NCBI GenBank assembly: GCA_946887045.1
Contig: CAMPKC010000005.1
Location: 1 to 64,000, forward strand
Reading direction: 5' to 3'
Source of the DNA: an uncultured Sphingobacteriaceae bacterium
GTDB lineage: Bacteria; Bacteroidota; Bacteroidia; Sphingobacteriales; Sphingobacteriaceae
DNA: 64,000 bases
Part shown: positions 29,791-39,264 of the stretch, in pieces
Position numbering within the stretch: the stretch's first letter is position 1
Layout of the letters: every line of letters begins with the position of its first letter
Program-made: the position numbers and the translations under genes
The notes under the pieces: model-generated
What the model saw: the letters and a program-made list of their open reading frames with translations, nothing else
Database searches by the model: none
What the model was told of the DNA's origin: nothing

Positions 29791-29907
29791 TGCAATTAAG
29801 AAAAATCATATTGTGAGATCATTGAAAAACGGGCAAAAAAATAAAACAAGGTATTAATCTTAAATATCCTATCTAAAATCTCACATCTTCTCTTTATTTT
29901 CGTGCCA
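29691..29907. other. Intergenic region upstream of dnaX
   Basis: AT-rich, without a credible protein gene. A TATTTTCG sequence near 29895, one mismatch from the -7 consensus, lies just before the dnaX ATG. CCTAAYC-like repeats occur near 29693, 29724 and 29754. Confidence 0.4.
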
Positions 29908-31710
29908 ATGGATAATTTTATAGTGTCGGCGAGAAAGTACAGGCCATCAACGTTTGAAAGCGTTGTAGGTCAACAACATATCACAAACACTTTAAAAAAT
30001 GCTATTAAAAACAATCAGCTTGCTCAGGCTTTTTTATTCTGCGGGCCACGTGGGGTTGGAAAAACAACATGTGCTCGTATCCTGGCAAAAACCATCAATT
30101 GCCAAAATTTATCTCCACAGGTAGAAGCCTGCGGCGAGTGCGACTCCTGCCGCTCTTTCCAAAACGGAAATTCATTCAGCATTCATGAACTTGATGCCGC
30201 TTCTAATAACTCTGTTGATGATATCCGCAGCTTAATTGAGCAGGTTAGAATACCACCGCAGACGGGGAAATACAAGATCTACATCATCGATGAGGTGCAC
30301 ATGCTTTCGCAGGCGGCATTTAACGCTTTCCTGAAAACACTGGAAGAACCACCTTCGTACGCGATATTTATATTAGCGACCACAGAGAAACATAAAATTT
30401 TACCCACCATTCTCTCCCGTTGTCAAATTTTTGACTTTAACAGGATACGTGTGGAGGATATGGCTAGTCACCTGGCTTCCATCGCCAGGAAAGAAAACGT
30501 CGAATATGATAATGATGGCTTACACCTGATTGCTCAAAAGGCTGATGGAGGCTTACGCGATGCATTATCCATGTTCGATCAGATAGTGAGCTTTTCGAAC
30601 AGGAATGTAAATTATAAGGCAGTAATCGATAATTTAAACATCCTCGATTACGATTATTATTTTAAGATAACTCAAGCCTTATTACAGGAAGATATAGCAA
30701 ATACTTTGCTTATTTTCGATGAAATTCTGGCCAACGGATTCGACGGAAACAACTTCATTAATGGTTTAGCCGCTCATTTTCGGAATATTTTGGTTGGTAA
30801 AGACTCCTCAACCTTAAAATTACTTGAGGTAAGCGACGGTATCCGTCAGAAGTACTTAGAACAGTCAAAAGCCGCATCCGCTTCTTTTTTGCTTTCTGCC
30901 TTAAATATCGCCAATCAATGCGACCTTAATTACAAGAACAGTAAAAACCAGCGGCTTCAGGTAGAGCTCTCGCTAATTAAGATTTGCCACATACCATCGG
31001 CTTTAAACCTTTCAGCTTCTGCAGAGGCATTAAAAAAAAAACCTGAATCCACAGTAAAACCTGAATCCCGGGTTTCTAATACAGCTTCGCAACAGCCTGA
31101 TCAAGCTCAGGTAATTAGAGAAGAAAAGCCTTATACAACGGTAGAAACGCAAGCTATAAATGTGGCGTCCGAGCCACCGAAGGCTGATTTAATTCCTCCC
31201 CCTCCTATTCCGTCAGAGAAACCAAGGATTTCCGTTCAGGCTTTAAAATCAGCTCCCTCAATAATTCCTAACCTGAACGATTTAAGTGGACCGGTTAATA
31301 AAGCCGAAGAAGATACACCGAAATATGTTTCGGGGGATAGCAGGAAACCTTTCTCTTCGGATGATTTTTTACAGCTTTGGAACACCTACGCAGCGGATAT
31401 AAAAAAAGCTGGGAAAATAAATATGTTCACCATCATGACGGCCAACCCACCGACCGTTTTGGATGACTTTAAAATCGAGTTGGTGATTGACAACCGCATT
31501 CAGGAAGAACTTTTGATACTTGAAAAAGTAGATTTATTAAATTTTCTAAGAATAAAGCTTGAGAATTTCGGAATAGATATTATTACCCGTCAGGCCGAGC
31601 AGAATGAAAAAAAAAGGCTGTATACCTCTCATGAAAAATATCAGCACATGCTAACCAAAAATCCGATACTCGAAGAGTTCAGAAGAAAGTTTAATTTGGA
31701 TGTGAATTAA
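29908..31710 (+). CDS. dnaX: DNA polymerase III subunit tau (and probably gamma)
   Basis: I choose ATG at 29908 (600 residues, MDNFIVSARKYRP); a GTG two codons earlier is possible. This is the clamp-loader ATPase of the replisome. Walker A is GPRGVGKT (46-53), a zinc module has C-x8-CGECDSC, Walker B is IIDEVHML, and the SRC motif is in ILSRCQIF. Domain III ends about residue 365, followed by a proline-rich disordered linker and a C-terminal tau domain (about 485-600). Codons 376-378 sit in a run of ten A (31032-31041) at the ATPase/linker boundary. In both alternative frames a stop follows at once, giving predicted gamma forms of 379 or 382 residues. Confidence 0.96.
   Translation: MDNFIVSARKYRPSTFESVVGQQHITNTLKNAIKNNQLAQAFLFCGPRGVGKTTCARILAKTINCQNLSPQVEACGECDSCRSFQNGNSFSIHELDAASNNSVDDIRSLIEQVRIPPQTGKYKIYIIDEVHMLSQAAFNAFLKTLEEPPSYAIFILATTEKHKILPTILSRCQIFDFNRIRVEDMASHLASIARKENVEYDNDGLHLIAQKADGGLRDALSMFDQIVSFSNRNVNYKAVIDNLNILDYDYYFKITQALLQEDIANTLLIFDEILANGFDGNNFINGLAAHFRNILVGKDSSTLKLLEVSDGIRQKYLEQSKAASASFLLSALNIANQCDLNYKNSKNQRLQVELSLIKICHIPSALNLSASAEALKKKPESTVKPESRVSNTASQQPDQAQVIREEKPYTTVETQAINVASEPPKADLIPPPPIPSEKPRISVQALKSAPSIIPNLNDLSGPVNKAEEDTPKYVSGDSRKPFSSDDFLQLWNTYAADIKKAGKINMFTIMTANPPTVLDDFKIELVIDNRIQEELLILEKVDLLNFLRIKLENFGIDIITRQAEQNEKKRLYTSHEKYQHMLTKNPILEEFRRKFNLDVN
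31032..31041 (+). promoter_or_regulatory. A10 slippage site inside dnaX
   Basis: Ten consecutive A follow TT in the frame TTA-AAA-AAA-AAA. Gain of one base (or -1 shift) leads to TGA at 31044-31046; loss of one base (or +1 shift) leads to TAA at 31055-31057. Position matches the gamma/tau boundary where other bacteria use slippage or frameshifting. Confidence 0.6.
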
Positions 31711-31824
31711 TAACCAGGATTATCGCTTAATGGAAAACTCCTGCCATTTTCTCTTATAAATAGTTAATGTCGAAAACCTCGAAGGGTCGAACGAATCCCG
31801 CTTGACGGGAGACTCTCAAAAAAC

Positions 31825-32283
31825 TTATTTCAAGGATTTACTATCTTTTTCGCCTGAATTATTTTTCGGATAACCTTCTTCATCCAAATCTTCTCTACTG
31901 TCTTCAGGAGTCATCCCTAATTCCTCGTCCAATGGATCTAACTGCACAATACTACCACTATCTATATGCATTCCGAATTCGCCCGCTTCAGGCACTTCAT
32001 CTGCAATGTCATTCGCCCGGTGATATTCATCATTGGCCGTAATATTTGCTTCATCAAAATCAGAATCAAAGTCGCTGCCATTTCGTACCGAAGTTATATA
32101 CGGATCCGGATGGTCATAATCTTCATCGCGGCTTGTTACGTCAAGTTCAAAACTATCTTTTTCCGGATCATAAGCTAAATCGCCTGCTCCTGTCTCAGCC
32201 CCTAACTCATCTTTCATTTCTTTATCCCTATCAAGATTTTCATCATTAAATCCTGGATAGAATTTATCGTTTGGATCGGTCAT
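31825..32283 (-). CDS. Hypothetical highly acidic protein
   Basis: 152 residues, rich in Asp and Glu, poor in hydrophobic residues and cysteine-free; probably largely disordered. No signal peptide, membrane segment or known domain is visible. Acidic runs such as DFDSDFDE recur. The gene stands alone between convergent dnaX and divergent icd. The coding frame is long relative to the local stop density and its composition is consistent, so I think it is real, but I recognise no family. Confidence 0.6.
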   Translation of the reverse strand: MTDPNDKFYPGFNDENLDRDKEMKDELGAETGAGDLAYDPEKDSFELDVTSRDEDYDHPDPYITSVRNGSDFDSDFDEANITANDEYHRANDIADEVPEAGEFGMHIDSGSIVQLDPLDEELGMTPEDSREDLDEEGYPKNNSGEKDSKSLK

Positions 32284-32377
32284 AGCTTTGGTTTTTATAA
32301 TAAAAGGATCAGAAACGCTAAATGTTTGGCAGATCTCAGCTTTTCAAAAGCAAAAACAGTTCTTTATACAAAATTTA

Positions 32378-32385
32378 TATCTTTG
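32378..32385 (+). promoter_or_regulatory. -7 box of the icd promoter
   Basis: TATCTTTG matches TAnnTTTG exactly and lies 30 bases before the chosen icd ATG. No exact TTTG is found at -33. The box lies inside the longer open frame, which argues for the downstream start. Confidence 0.55.
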
Positions 32386-32414
32386 CGACTTCACAAATTA
32401 ATTACTATACAAAA

Positions 32415-33650
32415 ATGTCTATACAAAAAATCAAAGTAGCTAATCCGGTGGTCGAGCTGGACGGGGATGAGATGACCCGTATCATTTGGAAATTCATTAA
32501 AGATAAGCTAATCCTTCCATACCTTGAAGTAGATATTAAATACTACGATTTAGGAATTGAATATCGTGATGAAACAAATGATCAGGTGACGATTGATGCA
32601 GCTAACGCGATTAAACAATATGGAGTGGGTATTAAATGTGCCACAATCACTCCTGACGAAGCTCGTGTAGAAGAGTTTGGATTAAAACAAATGTGGAAAT
32701 CTCCTAACGGAACTATTCGTAACATCCTTGATGGTACTGTTTTCCGCGAACCAATTGTGATGAGCAATGTGCCTCGTTTGGTTCCAAACTGGACTGCGCC
32801 TATCTGCATTGGCCGTCATGCGTTTGGCGATCAGTACCGTGCTACAGATTTCGTAACCAAAGGAAAAGGTAAATTAACTATCAAATTCACACCAGAAGAT
32901 GGCGGCGAAGAGCAGTCATTTGAAGTATATAACTTTAAAGGCGATGGCGTTGCTATGGCGATGTACAACACTGACGAATCTATAATTGGATTTGCACGTG
33001 CTTGCTTTAACCAGGCGCTGATGAAAAAATGGCCATTATATCTTTCAACTAAAAACACCATCCTGAAAAAATACGATGGTCGTTTCAAAGATATTTTCGA
33101 AGATATTTACCAAAAAGAATTTAAAGCCCAATTTGATGCAAACGGCTTAGTTTACGAACACCGTTTGATTGACGACATGGTTGCTTCTGCTCTTAAATGG
33201 AACGGAAACTTCGTTTGGGCTTGTAAAAACTATGACGGAGACGTTCAGTCGGATACTGTAGCGCAAGGCTTTGGTTCATTAGGTTTAATGACCTCTACTT
33301 TGGTTACTCCAGATGGAAAAACAATGGAAGCTGAAGCCGCTCACGGTACTGTAACCCGTCACTACAGAGAGCATCAGAAAGGGCGTCCAACATCTACAAA
33401 CCCTATTGCTTCTATTTTTGCATGGACAAGAGGATTGGAATTCCGTGGTATATTAGATAATAACCAGGAACTGATCGACTTTTGCCAAAAATTAGAGCAG
33501 GTTTGTATTGAGACTGTAGAAAGCGGAAAAATGACAAAAGACCTTGCAATTACTTCAAAACCAAAAGTTGAGCACGGCACTGATTACTTGTATACTGAAG
33601 AGTTTTTAGATGCAATCGATCAAAATCTTAAAGCTAAACTGGGTTACTAG
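32415..33650 (+). CDS. icd: NADP-dependent isocitrate dehydrogenase (eukaryote-like dimeric type)
   Basis: I choose ATG at 32415 (411 residues) because [25 protein letters not shown] is the normal start; the frame remains open 31 codons upstream, but a promoter box falls in that stretch. The enzyme converts isocitrate to 2-oxoglutarate and CO2 with NADP in the TCA cycle. Family motifs include [20 protein letters not shown] (substrate binding), the catalytic YDGDVQSD metal-binding aspartates and [14 protein letters not shown] for NADP. This subfamily is common in Bacteroidota and close to mitochondrial IDH. A strong terminator follows. Confidence 0.96.
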   Translation: MSIQKIKVANPVVELDGDEMTRIIWKFIKDKLILPYLEVDIKYYDLGIEYRDETNDQVTIDAANAIKQYGVGIKCATITPDEARVEEFGLKQMWKSPNGTIRNILDGTVFREPIVMSNVPRLVPNWTAPICIGRHAFGDQYRATDFVTKGKGKLTIKFTPEDGGEEQSFEVYNFKGDGVAMAMYNTDESIIGFARACFNQALMKKWPLYLSTKNTILKKYDGRFKDIFEDIYQKEFKAQFDANGLVYEHRLIDDMVASALKWNGNFVWACKNYDGDVQSDTVAQGFGSLGLMTSTLVTPDGKTMEAEAAHGTVTRHYREHQKGRPTSTNPIASIFAWTRGLEFRGILDNNQELIDFCQKLEQVCIETVESGKMTKDLAITSKPKVEHGTDYLYTEEFLDAIDQNLKAKLGY

Positions 33651-33670
33651 AAATAACATTTTTTATAAAT

Positions 33671-33709
33671 ATAAAAGAGGCTGTTTTCAAAAGAGACAGC
33701 CTCTTTTAT
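33671..33709 (+). terminator. Terminator after icd
   Basis: A 14-bp stem (33671-33684 with 33696-33709), with GAGGCTGT/ACAGCCTC at its core and A/T-rich ends, lies 20 bases after the icd stop. The ascending strand ends in TTTTATTAT. Confidence 0.88.
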
Positions 33710-33823
33710 TATAGAAATTTATCCCGGATGGATTCGCCATATATATTCTAATCCTTCGATAACAACAGTCGCTCATTAGTATTTAAATCTTATATTTAAT
33801 CCCGAACTTAAATCACATTTATC

Positions 33824-34729
33824 ATGTTCCTGATCATCCTTGGTATATTTATTTTAATAGCGGGCTTTATTGTTTCCAAACAAAGTAGTCCATCATCGCG
33901 CTATGCTTCAGTAATCCGAATAGTGGGTGTACTTGTACTAATCGCAGGTACCTTAACCTCTATGTTTAAGGTGATAGAAGCAGGCCAGGTAGGTGTTAAA
34001 TCAGTATTTGGAAAAGTAGACGATGATGTATTATATAGCGGCCTAAATATAATTAATCCCGTTGCTGAAGTAACCTCTTTTGATGTTAAGACTCAAAACT
34101 ACACCATGTCCGGAGTTCATGACGAAGGCGCTAAGAGTAGCGACGATGCGCTCAGAGTGCTTTCCGCTGATGGATTGGAAGTGATCATTGATCTCTCGGT
34201 GCTTTTTAGAGTAAAAGCAAGTTCGGCGCCCTATATACTTCGCGAAATAGGGACAGATTATTTAGAAAAAATCGTACGACCAGTTTCAAGAACAGCTATC
34301 AGAGATAATGCGGTAGCTTATGATGCAGTAGCACTGTATTCAAGCAAACGAGATGAATTTCAGGCAAAGATTTTTGAAACTATCAATAAAAGCTTTGCTA
34401 AACGTGGACTTGAGCTCGAGCAACTTTTAGTTAGAAACATCACGCTGCCGGCCTCGGTAAAAGCCAGCATTGAATCTAAGATTAACGCAGAGCAGGATGC
34501 TCAGAAAATGACCTTCGTACTTCAAAAAGAGCGCCAGGAAGCCGAGCGGAAAAGAGTTGAGGCTCAGGGAATTGCAGATTACCAAAAGATTCTGTCAACA
34601 GGTTTAAGTGACAGACAGCTTCAGTATGAGAGCATTTTAGCCCAAAAAGAAATTGCCAAATCGGCGAATTCTAAAGTAATAATTATGGGCAACAACAAAG
34701 GGACACCAATTATTCTGGGTGGCAATTAA
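33824..34729 (+). CDS. SPFH/prohibitin family membrane protein
   Basis: 301 residues. Two N-terminal hydrophobic segments (about 1-18 and 27-45) are followed by an SPFH domain (about 48-210) with VIEAGQVGVKSVFGKV and VQ-like strand patterns, then a charged coiled coil (about 210-265, KINAEQDAQKMTFVLQKERQEAERKRVEAQG). Prohibitin-like proteins form large ring complexes in the membrane and often associate with FtsH-type proteases or membrane microdomains; the exact role here is unknown. It appears to be a single-gene unit. Confidence 0.88.
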   Translation: MFLIILGIFILIAGFIVSKQSSPSSRYASVIRIVGVLVLIAGTLTSMFKVIEAGQVGVKSVFGKVDDDVLYSGLNIINPVAEVTSFDVKTQNYTMSGVHDEGAKSSDDALRVLSADGLEVIIDLSVLFRVKASSAPYILREIGTDYLEKIVRPVSRTAIRDNAVAYDAVALYSSKRDEFQAKIFETINKSFAKRGLELEQLLVRNITLPASVKASIESKINAEQDAQKMTFVLQKERQEAERKRVEAQGIADYQKILSTGLSDRQLQYESILAQKEIAKSANSKVIIMGNNKGTPIILGGN

Positions 34730-34925
34730 GCCTTAACCAGATTTATCGACTATCTTTTGAAAATTTCAAAACTTGCTGCTTTACGCAACAGAACAGACTG
34801 CTTAAAAAGAGGGACTTAGCAGGGTACCAAAAAGACAGATAAATTTATTAAAGCAATAGCATATCAGCTGCACGAATGTTCTGATTTCGAGACAGCGATT
34901 ATATTATATAGTACAAACGTTTACC

Positions 34926-35171
34926 TTATTTCAACGTAAACATTTCCTCTGCAGGAACAATGTTAGAAGATTCCAGGTATTCCATACAATTGAATAAAGA
35001 CAAGCGATTGTTTAATATTTCAATATGCCGGGTGTCTGTATTGTAATAAAACTGGTTATTACCCATAAATCTTTCATTGTGACCCTTTTGAATTTCAACA
35101 TTTAATTCTTCAAAGGATTTATATCGTTTAAAAAAACGTTTGCGTCCGTGGCGTTTAAATAGAATATACAT
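34926..35171 (-). CDS. Small hypothetical protein
   Basis: 81 residues, basic at the N-terminus (RHGRKRFFKRYKSF) and more acidic later. An AAAGGAG sequence lies just upstream of the ATG, though very close to it. No domain or membrane segment is recognised. It is convergent with the SPFH gene and isolated. The coding nature is plausible but unproven. Confidence 0.5.
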   Translation of the reverse strand: MYILFKRHGRKRFFKRYKSFEELNVEIQKGHNERFMGNNQFYYNTDTRHIEILNNRLSLFNCMEYLESSNIVPAEEMFTLK

Positions 35172-35326
35172 ACTCCTTTAACATGAGAATCCTGGAAAAG
35201 ATGTATGGATTTCATAATCAGGTATTTGACTTCCATAAAGTGGTTTATACTTACATAATAGCAGTAGAATTTGAATATTTACGCAACGATTTATTTCGTC
35301 CCTTGTTTTACTAACAAAACTAAGTT

Positions 35327-35593
35327 ATGCATATTGAACTAGCTCCTAAATACCGAAATAGCCTGGATAATATTATCGCACGCAAGGGCTTGAGTGCTCA
35401 TATAATTGATTCTTTCAATGCCGGCGGCGAAACGATCACACTTTCAGCGAGCAAAGAAGATCTGGAAAAAATCCTGGAAGCAACCGAGGAAGATTTTGAG
35501 TCGGTTGAGGGGGAATCAGGAGAGGACAGCTTCCCTGTTGTTTTAGAAGGTTTAAAAGCAATCCTGAGAGATCAATTAGCTGACCGAGCTTGA
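35327..35593 (+). CDS. Small hypothetical acidic protein
   Basis: 88 residues with predicted mixed alpha/beta content and acidic helices (ASKEDLEKILEATEEDFESVEGE). No signal peptide or membrane segment. I do not recognise the family. It stands alone, divergent from 34926-35171. Confidence 0.55.
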   Translation: MHIELAPKYRNSLDNIIARKGLSAHIIDSFNAGGETITLSASKEDLEKILEATEEDFESVEGESGEDSFPVVLEGLKAILRDQLADRA

Positions 35594-36049
35594 ATCAATA
35601 AACTGACTTGTCGGGATGGTCGATAAAATCATCCCTTGCTTTTAAAGCAAAAACAAGTTATTTGATTAACTGTTAAATATGGCAATAACCTTAGCATCTA
35701 ATGAAATCGCCCCCTAAATGAGGAAAATGATCAAAGTTAGCGTGGAGATTTTTACCCTGTTGATACTGGGAATGACCTATTTTTACACCAATCTCAGTTG
35801 ATAAACTTAATCTCTGGTTTGCCTTTATCCCGTGCAATAAGCTCTCTGGTTTTTCAAAGATCGCTTTTGTGTGATAATGGGCAAATTTTTAGCTTAGATG
35901 ATTATTAGGCCGAATATTTGCACTAGTAAAGAATTGATAGTAATAAAAAGGGATCTTGTGAGAAATTTTTTCCAAATCGAAACTAAACCAAACATTTCTA
36001 TCGTTAGAGTCGTAAACAAATTAGTCTATGAAAATAAAGATGATAACTT
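35594..36049. other. Intergenic region with one possible micropeptide
   Basis: About 450 AT-rich bases. Apart from the 27-codon frame at 35718-35801 I see no gene, RNA or strong hairpin. Confidence 0.45.
35718..35801 (+). CDS. Possible 27-residue single-span membrane peptide
   Basis: A short ATG frame encodes a basic start (MRKMIKV) followed by a hydrophobic stretch (residues 9-23, including IFTLLILGM) and ends in NLS. The pattern fits small membrane proteins, but no clear ribosome binding site is seen, and frames this short arise by chance. Confidence 0.25.
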   Translation: MRKMIKVSVEIFTLLILGMTYFYTNLS

Positions 36050-36721
36050 ATGAATAGCCATCAAGAAATGAGAGATTCTGAATATGAAAAGAATCTTGAG
36101 ATGGGGCTTAGTTTTTTCAATAACCTTCAATACGAAATGTTTGCGTTCGCTTTCAGCCTATTGTTTGCGGGAGAACTTAAGGATGTTGGGGATAACGTTT
36201 CAAAAGATGAGCCGTTAGTGTTAGATCCCAGCCTTTTAGCCCTATCAACCGATAAAAACGTGCAGCTACTTGGCGAATTGAGTAATTTACTAGGCACCAG
36301 AACCGCCTATTTAGCCAGCCATATTCGTACGAGTCTAAAAACGGGATCTGAGATACTGCAAAGTCCCTCACCCAAAAAACAGTCGAAGAACTCTGCTATT
36401 GAAGATAATGACTACGATAGAATCTTCTTAAAGTGTGTGGGAATATTGATCGAATATAGTTTTGGAATAGTTGCTATCCTGGAAAACTTTGTAATTAAGG
36501 CTTCAAACGATAAAATTCATCCTAAAAGCAAAGCTGCCGATTTAATAGAAAGAATCGACGCTTTACGTCCATATAGCGACGAAAACATGAAGATATTATT
36601 AGATATGGCTGCCGGCTTAGAGTCTACATTATCTAAAATATTATATGAAGACGCTGCTGGCCGCGGCTTACTAAAAGACAAATCCGCAATCGAGCTTATT
36701 GGGCTATTCAAAGGTGAATAA
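36050..36721 (+). CDS. Hypothetical protein
   Basis: 223 residues, predicted mostly helical and soluble; two hydrophobic stretches (YEMFAFAFSLLFAG near residue 28 and FLKCVGILIEYSFGIVAILENFVI near 125-148) could be buried helices or weak membrane segments. No known domain is recognised. It is convergent with 36764-37015, ending 42 bases apart. Confidence 0.6.
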   Translation: MNSHQEMRDSEYEKNLEMGLSFFNNLQYEMFAFAFSLLFAGELKDVGDNVSKDEPLVLDPSLLALSTDKNVQLLGELSNLLGTRTAYLASHIRTSLKTGSEILQSPSPKKQSKNSAIEDNDYDRIFLKCVGILIEYSFGIVAILENFVIKASNDKIHPKSKAADLIERIDALRPYSDENMKILLDMAAGLESTLSKILYEDAAGRGLLKDKSAIELIGLFKGE

Positions 36722-36763
36722 GCCCAGCTCTCTTTAACTCCTGCGTTAATTTTATACCGCTTT

Positions 36764-37015
36764 CTAACCCTCCTGCTTTTCTAATACCAGTTCTTTAGCC
36801 TCACCACTCCGCTCTACCCTAACGATTATTGGTTTACCCCGCAATTCAAGTGTTTCGGCTATACGATGCAGCTGAACATTGATTTTTTGACACACTGTGT
36901 CAAAACTTTTCCTGTCGTCTGGCACAAGGATAACAATTACTCCATTTTGTAAATCGACCTCATAATCACCAAAGGCCAGAACAATTTCATTATAATATTG
37001 ATAAATTATATCCAT
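36764..37015 (-). CDS. Small hypothetical protein
   Basis: 83 residues with an alternating strand/helix pattern (NGVIVILVPDD, then a helix, then KPIIVRVER) suggesting a small alpha/beta fold. A TATATTTG -7-like box lies 20 bases upstream of the ATG (37035-37042), which supports expression. Family not recognised. Confidence 0.55.
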   Translation of the reverse strand: MDIIYQYYNEIVLAFGDYEVDLQNGVIVILVPDDRKSFDTVCQKINVQLHRIAETLELRGKPIIVRVERSGEAKELVLEKQEG

Positions 37016-37034
37016 TTAGAAACGGGTTATAGCA

Positions 37035-37042
37035 CAAATATA
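37035..37042 (-). promoter_or_regulatory. -7 box upstream of small hypothetical gene
   Basis: On the minus strand TATATTTG matches TAnnTTTG exactly, 20 bases before the ATG at 37015. No -33 TTTG at the expected distance. Confidence 0.4.
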
Positions 37043-37219
37043 CAGCTATACATTATTAGCCTTTATAGGGGCTTACTTTTTAATTTTTACTAGATTACTT
37101 ACCATAAACCATCTCAGGAATCCAAAAAAGAACACACAGTGACAATTATTTTGAGTATATTCTAAAAAAAACTCCAATATTTAGAACTTTTATTCAGAAT
37201 AAAGCTAGAAACAGATTTA

Positions 37220-38650
37220 ATGGAAGAAATAATCAATTCGATTAACGATATAATATGGAGCAACGCACTAATAATCTTGTGTATGGGAGCGGGAATTTAT
37301 TTCTCACTTACTACACGCTTTTTACAGGTGCGGTATTTCAGGGAGATGATTCGGTTATTGTTTAATGGGAAAGCATCTGACAGAGGAGTAAGCTCGTTTC
37401 AAGCATTTACCATAGCTATTGCAGGTCGTGTTGGAACAGGAAATATCGCCGGCGTGGCCACAGCTATAGCGATGGGCGGACCGGGAGCTATTTTTTGGAT
37501 GTGGATGATTGCGTTTCTGGGTAGCGCCTCAGCATTTATTGAGGCTACACTTGGCCAGATCTACAAAGAGGTTAAAGATGGGCAATACAGGGGTGGCCCG
37601 GCATTTTACATTGAAAAAGGTTTAGGCATAAAATGGTATGCAGTAGTTTTTGCCATCGCTACAATCATGAGTACCGCGTTGCTTTTACCGGGTGTACAAA
37701 GCAATAATATCGCCTCGAGCATACAGAATGCATTTGACGTTCCGACCGCAATAACCGGCGGAATTGTAACCGTTTTACTCGCACTAATAATAATTGGAGG
37801 GGTAAAACGAATTGGCAAAGTGGCAGAGATCGTAGTTCCATTTATGGCCGGAGCCTATATTCTAATGTCATTAATCATTATCGGCTTAAACATCACGAAG
37901 GTTCCTGAAGTATTCAGCCTTATCATCCGTTCGGCCTTCGATCTGGAACCGGCTTTTGCAGGTATATTCGGGATGGCCGTAGCCTGGGGTGTCAAACGTG
38001 GGATATACTCCAACGAGGCGGGACAAGGAACTGCTCCGCATGCGGCGGCGGCGGCGGAAATAACCCATCCGGTAAAACAAGGACTTGTTCAGGCATTTTC
38101 TGTGTACGTAGATACTTTATTTGTTTGTACAGCTACAGCTTTTATGATTCTCTTCACGGGGAAGTATAATGTCAACAATCCTGACGGGGGATTTTTGATG
38201 GAGAATATGCCCGGGGTCGATGTTGGGCCCCAATACACTCAATATGCTATCAGCGCTCACTTCCCTAGTCTTGGAGCAGGCTTTGTAGCAATCGCTTTAT
38301 TCTTTTTCGCCTTTACCACCATTATGGCCTACTACTACATTGCCGAAACAAATTTGAGTTACCTTGAAACAAAAGGTAATAATAAATGGAAAGTGTGGGT
38401 ATTACGTCTTCTGATCCTTATCTCTGTATTTTATGGCTCGGTAAAAACCGCCGAATCTGCCTGGGCACTTGGAGATATTGGTGTCGGCGTTATGGCATGG
38501 CTTAACGTTATAGCCATCATTTTATTAAGAAAGCCTGCTTTTAAAGCGTTAAAGGATTATACAGCTCAACGGAAAGCGGGAATTGATCCGGTGTTCGATG
38601 CTGAGAAACTTGATATTAAAAACGCGGACCAGTGGATAAAAAATAATTAA
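37220..38650 (+). CDS. Alanine/glycine:cation symporter (AGCS family)
   Basis: 476 residues with about ten to eleven membrane helices. The AGCS family motifs are visible: FQAFTIAIAGRVGTGNIAGVATAIAMGGPGAIFWMW in helices 2-3, and the GIYSNEAGQGTAPHAAAAA stretch mid-protein. Members import alanine or glycine with Na+ or H+ in the inner membrane. It is a single-gene unit with a terminator directly after it. The exact substrate cannot be told from sequence. Confidence 0.93.
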   Translation: MEEIINSINDIIWSNALIILCMGAGIYFSLTTRFLQVRYFREMIRLLFNGKASDRGVSSFQAFTIAIAGRVGTGNIAGVATAIAMGGPGAIFWMWMIAFLGSASAFIEATLGQIYKEVKDGQYRGGPAFYIEKGLGIKWYAVVFAIATIMSTALLLPGVQSNNIASSIQNAFDVPTAITGGIVTVLLALIIIGGVKRIGKVAEIVVPFMAGAYILMSLIIIGLNITKVPEVFSLIIRSAFDLEPAFAGIFGMAVAWGVKRGIYSNEAGQGTAPHAAAAAEITHPVKQGLVQAFSVYVDTLFVCTATAFMILFTGKYNVNNPDGGFLMENMPGVDVGPQYTQYAISAHFPSLGAGFVAIALFFFAFTTIMAYYYIAETNLSYLETKGNNKWKVWVLRLLILISVFYGSVKTAESAWALGDIGVGVMAWLNVIAIILLRKPAFKALKDYTAQRKAGIDPVFDAEKLDIKNADQWIKNN

Positions 38651-38655
38651 ATTAA

Positions 38656-38691
38656 AAAGCCAGACTGCAAAATTACCTGCAGCCTGGCTTT
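38656..38691. terminator. Terminator between symporter and SRPBCC genes
   Basis: AAAGCCAG (38656-38663) pairs with CTGGCTTT (38684-38691), with an inner CTGCA/TGCAG stem. It lies between two convergent genes and probably serves both. Confidence 0.7.
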
Positions 38692-38726
38692 AAACATTAT
38701 TACGAATTCCAGTTCAGGAATTATAC

Positions 38727-39146
38727 CTAATTTTCTTCTACATATTTCTTAAAACTATCCAATATAGCCTGCCAGCCACTTCTTTGCATCTCTTCCGGAT
38801 TGGTATCTTCAGCTTCGAAAGTTTCCACTATCTTAGTTTCATCTTCATTGTCAACAAAAACAATCTTTACAGTTCTTCCATCTGCAATAGTGTATTCAAT
38901 TAGCTTCTGATCCTCAATATTGGAGTATATACCTTCGAAATCAAAGCTCATACTTCCATCACGCGCGGCCATAGTAGTTTTAAGCTTACCGCCCACCCGA
39001 AGATCATTTTCTGCATACGGTGCATGCCAATCCGCAGAGGCCTGACACCATTGGGTAATATGCTCTGGTGCGTTCCAAAACTTCCAAACTTTTGATACCG
39101 GCGCTTTAATTGTATTCTCTACGGTGATTTGTGTTTTAGTTTCCAT
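38727..39146 (-). CDS. SRPBCC / AHSA1-like protein
   Basis: 139 residues. The start VENTIKAPVSKVWKFWNAPEHITQWCQAS and the end GWQAILDSFKKYVE are typical of the Activator of Hsp90 ATPase 1-like START-fold family, small cytoplasmic proteins with a hydrophobic ligand pocket. The ligand is unknown. A TATCTTTG -7 box lies at 39170-39177 on the same strand. A second SRPBCC protein occurs nearby at 40706-41158. Confidence 0.88.
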   Translation of the reverse strand: METKTQITVENTIKAPVSKVWKFWNAPEHITQWCQASADWHAPYAENDLRVGGKLKTTMAARDGSMSFDFEGIYSNIEDQKLIEYTIADGRTVKIVFVDNEDETKIVETFEAEDTNPEEMQRSGWQAILDSFKKYVEEN

Positions 39147-39169
39147 ACTGGTTTTCTTTAATTATACAA

Positions 39170-39177
39170 CAAAGATA
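39170..39177 (-). promoter_or_regulatory. -7 box upstream of the SRPBCC gene
   Basis: TATCTTTG on the minus strand, exact TAnnTTTG match, 24 bases before the ATG; no matching -33 element. Confidence 0.4.
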
Positions 39178-39264
39178 TTGCGATGTGTACTTACCTAATA
39201 CTGTGCAAAACCGACAATTAAGGGGGCAGTTTACGACATGGATTTTTCAAATAGAATTGCCAGG

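Noticed and set aside
31607..31615. Second A-run (A9) in dnaX as another slip site
   Set aside because: It is close to the 3' end, past all functional domains needed for gamma, and the alternative frames do not stop at once.
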